Source: Eunapius fragilis (lineage: Eukaryota; Porifera; Demospongiae; Spongillida; Spongillidae). Taken from it: a stretch of DNA of 64,000 bases. Location: the NCBI GenBank assembly GCA_963681505.1, contig OY811980.1, positions 7,325,572 through 7,389,571 on the forward strand, read 5' to 3'. Each line of letters begins with the position of its first letter. Within the stretch, counting starts at the first letter, position 1. Positions 60,901 to 64,000 of this stretch are shown one piece after another. The translations under genes and the position numbers were made by a program. Below the pieces are notes generated by a model, which did not search any database, was not told where the DNA came from, and saw nothing but the letters and a program-made list of their open reading frames with translations.

Positions 60901-63294
60901 TCCTCCCCTCTCTTCCTCACCCTTCACCTCTCCCCCTTCCACCTCCTCCCCCATGCAGTCTCACCTGTGGCACCCATTATAACAATCAACAGTCTTGCAA
61001 CGTTCATAACCCTCACATGGAGGCAGCCTGATGAACCCTTTGGTACTGGGGCTGTGGACCGATACGAGGTGACCTACATCTATGTGGGGCCATGCCCTGC
61101 AATCGTTCACAAGGGCACAGAAATACTGGACAGCTCCGCTACGGCCCTGACACTCTTGGGGATGCGAGAGTTCAGCACCTACAATTTGACCATAACCTCC
61201 GTGAAAAATGGTGGCAGCTCTCTTTCCAACATCCAGGTTTTAACGCCCACAGCAGGTAAGGTTGATGATATGCTTATCATTTTTAGGGTGTCACTGGATC
61301 CGCACTATTTCTTCTGTCCCCATTCCCTCTGCTTCTATTTCTTACTGCCACTGTGTACACCTGTGTCTCTACTTTGTCCCACACTTCATCCGTTTTCATA
61401 GCTCCTGATGCTCCACCCACTTCCATCAATGAGGTTGCAAGTAACCACACCTCCCTGAAAGTGGGGTGGAGTCCTGTTCAATGCATTCTTCAGAACAGTT
61501 TGATTGCCAAGTACGTGGTCAGATATGGCCTACCTTATGGAGTAAAGGCCACAGCTGAGACCGCAGTGAACTCCTTCACTGCTACAGGACTCACCCCGTT
61601 CACTTCATACATGTTTGAAGTGGCTGCTGTCAACTCTGCAGGACAGAGAGGTCCATTTAGTTATCCCTTCATCATGGACACAAAGCTAGGCAAGTTCACG
61701 TGTAATAGTAACCTTTGTTAGAGGCACTGGTAACGTGGTCCCAGTCCACACTCAATACATTACTTGTTCTCACCCTCTAGGACCACCGACAATCCTGAAA
61801 CGTGATGCCCTCACTCCAACATCAGTTCTCTTCTCCTGGCTCCCTAGTGATGGAGACGGTCGCACCAACTATTCTGTGTCTTACGTATACCTGGGACCAT
61901 GCAGTGGTTTGAGCAGTGCTGGTGTGGCCTACACCAATGCCACCCAGTACACCATCCAAGGTCTGGAAGAGTACAGCAGCTATGCTGTGACCATCAGGGC
62001 AGCAAGGGGTTGGCAGGTGACTATGGACAACTCCACAGTAGTTACCCTGGCAACAGGTAAGTCTATCCTGTAGGAATATCAACATCAGATATGAATGGTT
62101 ATCTGTAACACTTTTCAGGGCCATCTGACTCAGCTACTGGTGTGGTTGCGATATCCAAGACCATCACGGCAATCACAGTGGGCTGGGGACCTGTTCCCTG
62201 CATCATGCGTAACAGTGATGTACGAGGATACAGAGTACGATACAAAAGCCTCAACAATGGGACCTTACATCAGGAAGAAAGTGTTGGCATGACATTCACT
62301 GCGACAAAACTGGATCCATACACCGACTACTCATTTGAAGTTGCTGCAATCAATGTGGAGGGATTGGTTGGACCATACTCTACACCTGTTATTGTGAAGA
62401 CCCTCCAGCGTGAGTCTCCCCATCAGTGGGGAAGTAACTACAGAACTGTTCAGTTGTAAATCCACCCTCATCATCTCCTTCTAGCACCCTCACCTGTGAT
62501 CAGTATTACGACCGATGGAGGCAGTCCCACAGATCGGAGCAACTTCTCCATGACCTGCAGTGTGTCTGTTCCCACTGAGGCACTAGGAACACTCACTGTC
62601 AGGTGGCTGGGCCCTCGCAGTCCACAGGTGGCACTCAACACCACTGCTGTTTCAAACGTTGGTGGAGCAACCATTGCACTTGGTTTGAAGTTTTCCCCCA
62701 TCTATACCAAAGATGGGGGGTGGTACTCCTGTGATGTCATATTTCAGTTGTACCCACATACAGCAGCAAATTCCAGAACAAAGGTGACAGTCCAAAGTGA
62801 GTATATAATTAATATATCCAATTGATGCTCACCATGATGCCATGTTCTGTTACACAGGTGATGCACTCTTCCAAGTGAAGCTGGGTCCAACAGACAACTG
62901 TGTCCAGTGGCCATGGAGCATGGTGCCTATCAATGGAACCATGGGGATGATGAATGACAAAGCCATGGAGACAAAAGTTGATCAAGTTCAGAGGGCTGTC
63001 TTTGGTACAGTGGAGAGCCTCCTTCTAAAGAACTATTGTTCCTGTAAAGCAGACACCATTGATTGGGTATACAGCTGCCAAACTGGCTCTAGCGAGGTTG
63101 TGTTCAAGTACTCACTCCACCTGACAAGTGAACGTTGCAACTGTAGTGCATCTGATGTGATCTCCGTCATGGATCAGTGGGTGGAGTCTGCAGGAATTGT
63201 TCTCATGGGAAGGTACCAATTCAGGACAAGTCAGGACTGTGCCTCCACAAAGATTCTGTCCTTTGATGACCCGGAGTGCAAGAAAAGGTCTTGA
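57904..63294 (+). CDS. Gene 6: paralogue of gene 2, secreted-type Ig/FN3 chain without its own signal exon
   Basis: Exons 57904-58305, 58362-58694, 58750-59019, 59400-59780, 59914-60228, 60507-60743, 60959-61255, 61402-61689, 61781-62056, 62119-62409, 62485-62796, 62858-63294. Lengths equal those of gene 2 in every exon except module A (402 against 411). Domain order is Ig A, Ig B, FN3, Ig A', Ig B', five FN3, Ig, Cys-rich C-terminal domain, and no membrane helix. The GC donor (AG|GCAAGT) after 61689 is conserved. All exons are open. The A'-B' intron is longer than in gene 2. No signal-peptide exon lies between 56371 and 57904, so it either depends on gene 5 exons or is a copy that lost its start. 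Confidence 0.85.
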
Positions 63295-64000
63295 AATCCT
63301 TAGACCATACAATATAAATATACTGACTGTATTTCTGCATAGGTAGAACAGCATTGGGTGTGAATTTATTGTTGAAGTATATCTGTAATTGCTGCATTTA
63401 AAGTTGAAGTTGTTTGAACTTGGATTACATCGTCTGCTGCATCCGTTGGGTCTGGGACCGTGACCGTGAGAATACGATTGCACCCTGTGGATGTTTTCAA
63501 TTTGGCAGTGTTAGAGCCTCAATTGTAAATCATTTTGACCATGTTTCATGCAGTTTAACTAAAGACCAAGAAGAAATGCTGATGTTTATACTGATGGTTT
63601 CAGTTACACCGACGTTTCTCCTGGAAGCGATGTCATGCAAGTATTATCACTGATTATAGAGTATTTCAGTACAAAAGGACATGCCTGGAAATTTTGTGAA
63701 CGAACGGGCCTTCATAGTCTTGAATCCAGGTCATGCATATGTATGCAACGATGATCAATGGTGATCGCTTATTCAGTATGACGTCACATACAACTGGTCT
63801 GAGCAAAGTTGGTCTTTGCGCTGGAATGTCGGCAATGATCTAGTCCAATCAAATCGAGATCTAGTGTGTAATGTTCTTACTACTAATTAATGTACTTACT
63901 ATAATTGTATGCCTCGATCTGCTTAGGAGATTGGAGCAGTTTTATTTACATGGCCATGAACCCCATCTCGAACATTGGCACTAGCTGAGCGGCATGCAAT
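63295..64000. other. 3' flank of gene 6
   Basis: Copy of 25879-26531 up to about 63960, with a 6-bp insertion (CCGTGA) near 63460 and small deletions. From 63961 the two copies diverge; this side is the empty Helitron target TTTACA|TGG. Confidence 0.7.

Overview
The window is animal nuclear DNA, most probably from a sponge (demosponge). The reasons are GT-AG introns of 50-300 bp, strings of symmetrical phase-1 exons that each encode one Ig or fibronectin type III (FN3) domain, a receptor tyrosine phosphatase, many simple and foldback repeats, and lysine/glutamate-rich PEKKR repeats of a kind I associate with sponge and cnidarian mobile-element proteins. Species is not determinable by eye. No rRNA, tRNA or bacterial-type operon was seen. 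|| The window is dominated by a tandem and inverted family of cell-surface or secreted genes built from one shared three-exon ectodomain: a divergent Ig domain (module A), a second Ig domain (module B) and an FN3 domain (module C). Gene 1 (1-773, -) is cut by the left edge. Gene 2 (19449-25878, +) is a complete secreted 13-exon protein. Gene 3 (27693-34995, +) is a damaged receptor whose last exons still encode FN3 domains, a membrane helix and an ITAM-like tail. The next locus (35412-42582, +) joins a broken A-B-C ectodomain to an apparently well preserved membrane helix, a cytoplasmic-side I-set Ig domain and two tyrosine phosphatase domains. Gene 4 (43577-46889, -) converges on it and is a receptor with a five-tyrosine tail. 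Gene 5 (51918-56370, +) has A-B-C-FN3-FN3 and no visible end. Gene 6 (57904-63294, +) is a near-copy of gene 2 without its own signal exon, and could be the 3' half of gene 5. Near-identical ectodomains thus sit on secreted, ITAM-like and phosphatase effectors, with variation confined to short loops. This resembles a paired-receptor or allorecognition complex and is the main biological interest; the function is inference. || Between the genes lie segmental duplications (10438-19560 and 47621-52030, with a partial third copy at 28741-29720; 20482-26531 and 57904-63960) and mobile elements. These include a Helitron-like family (4435-5770, 32167-32828, 49720-50527, 52985-53707, a truncated copy at 26532-26792 and a diverged copy near 37257-38075). 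It inserts between A and T without target duplication, has a stem-loop at its 5' end and a 284-293 bp near-perfect palindrome at its 3' end. A 5365-bp CACTA-type element (11056-16420) has a 3-bp target duplication and an empty-site paralogue in the same window. A 294-bp MITE and two further foldback elements are also present. Minisatellites occupy 6098-7325, 13503-14515, 38105-38490, 42735-43110 and the first intron of the family genes. || Left part (1-19.4 kb): edge of gene 1, repeats, Helitron, CACTA element and gene relics. Middle (19.4-47.6 kb): genes 2, 3, phosphatase and 4. Right (47.6-64 kb): duplicated relic block, Helitrons, genes 5 and 6.
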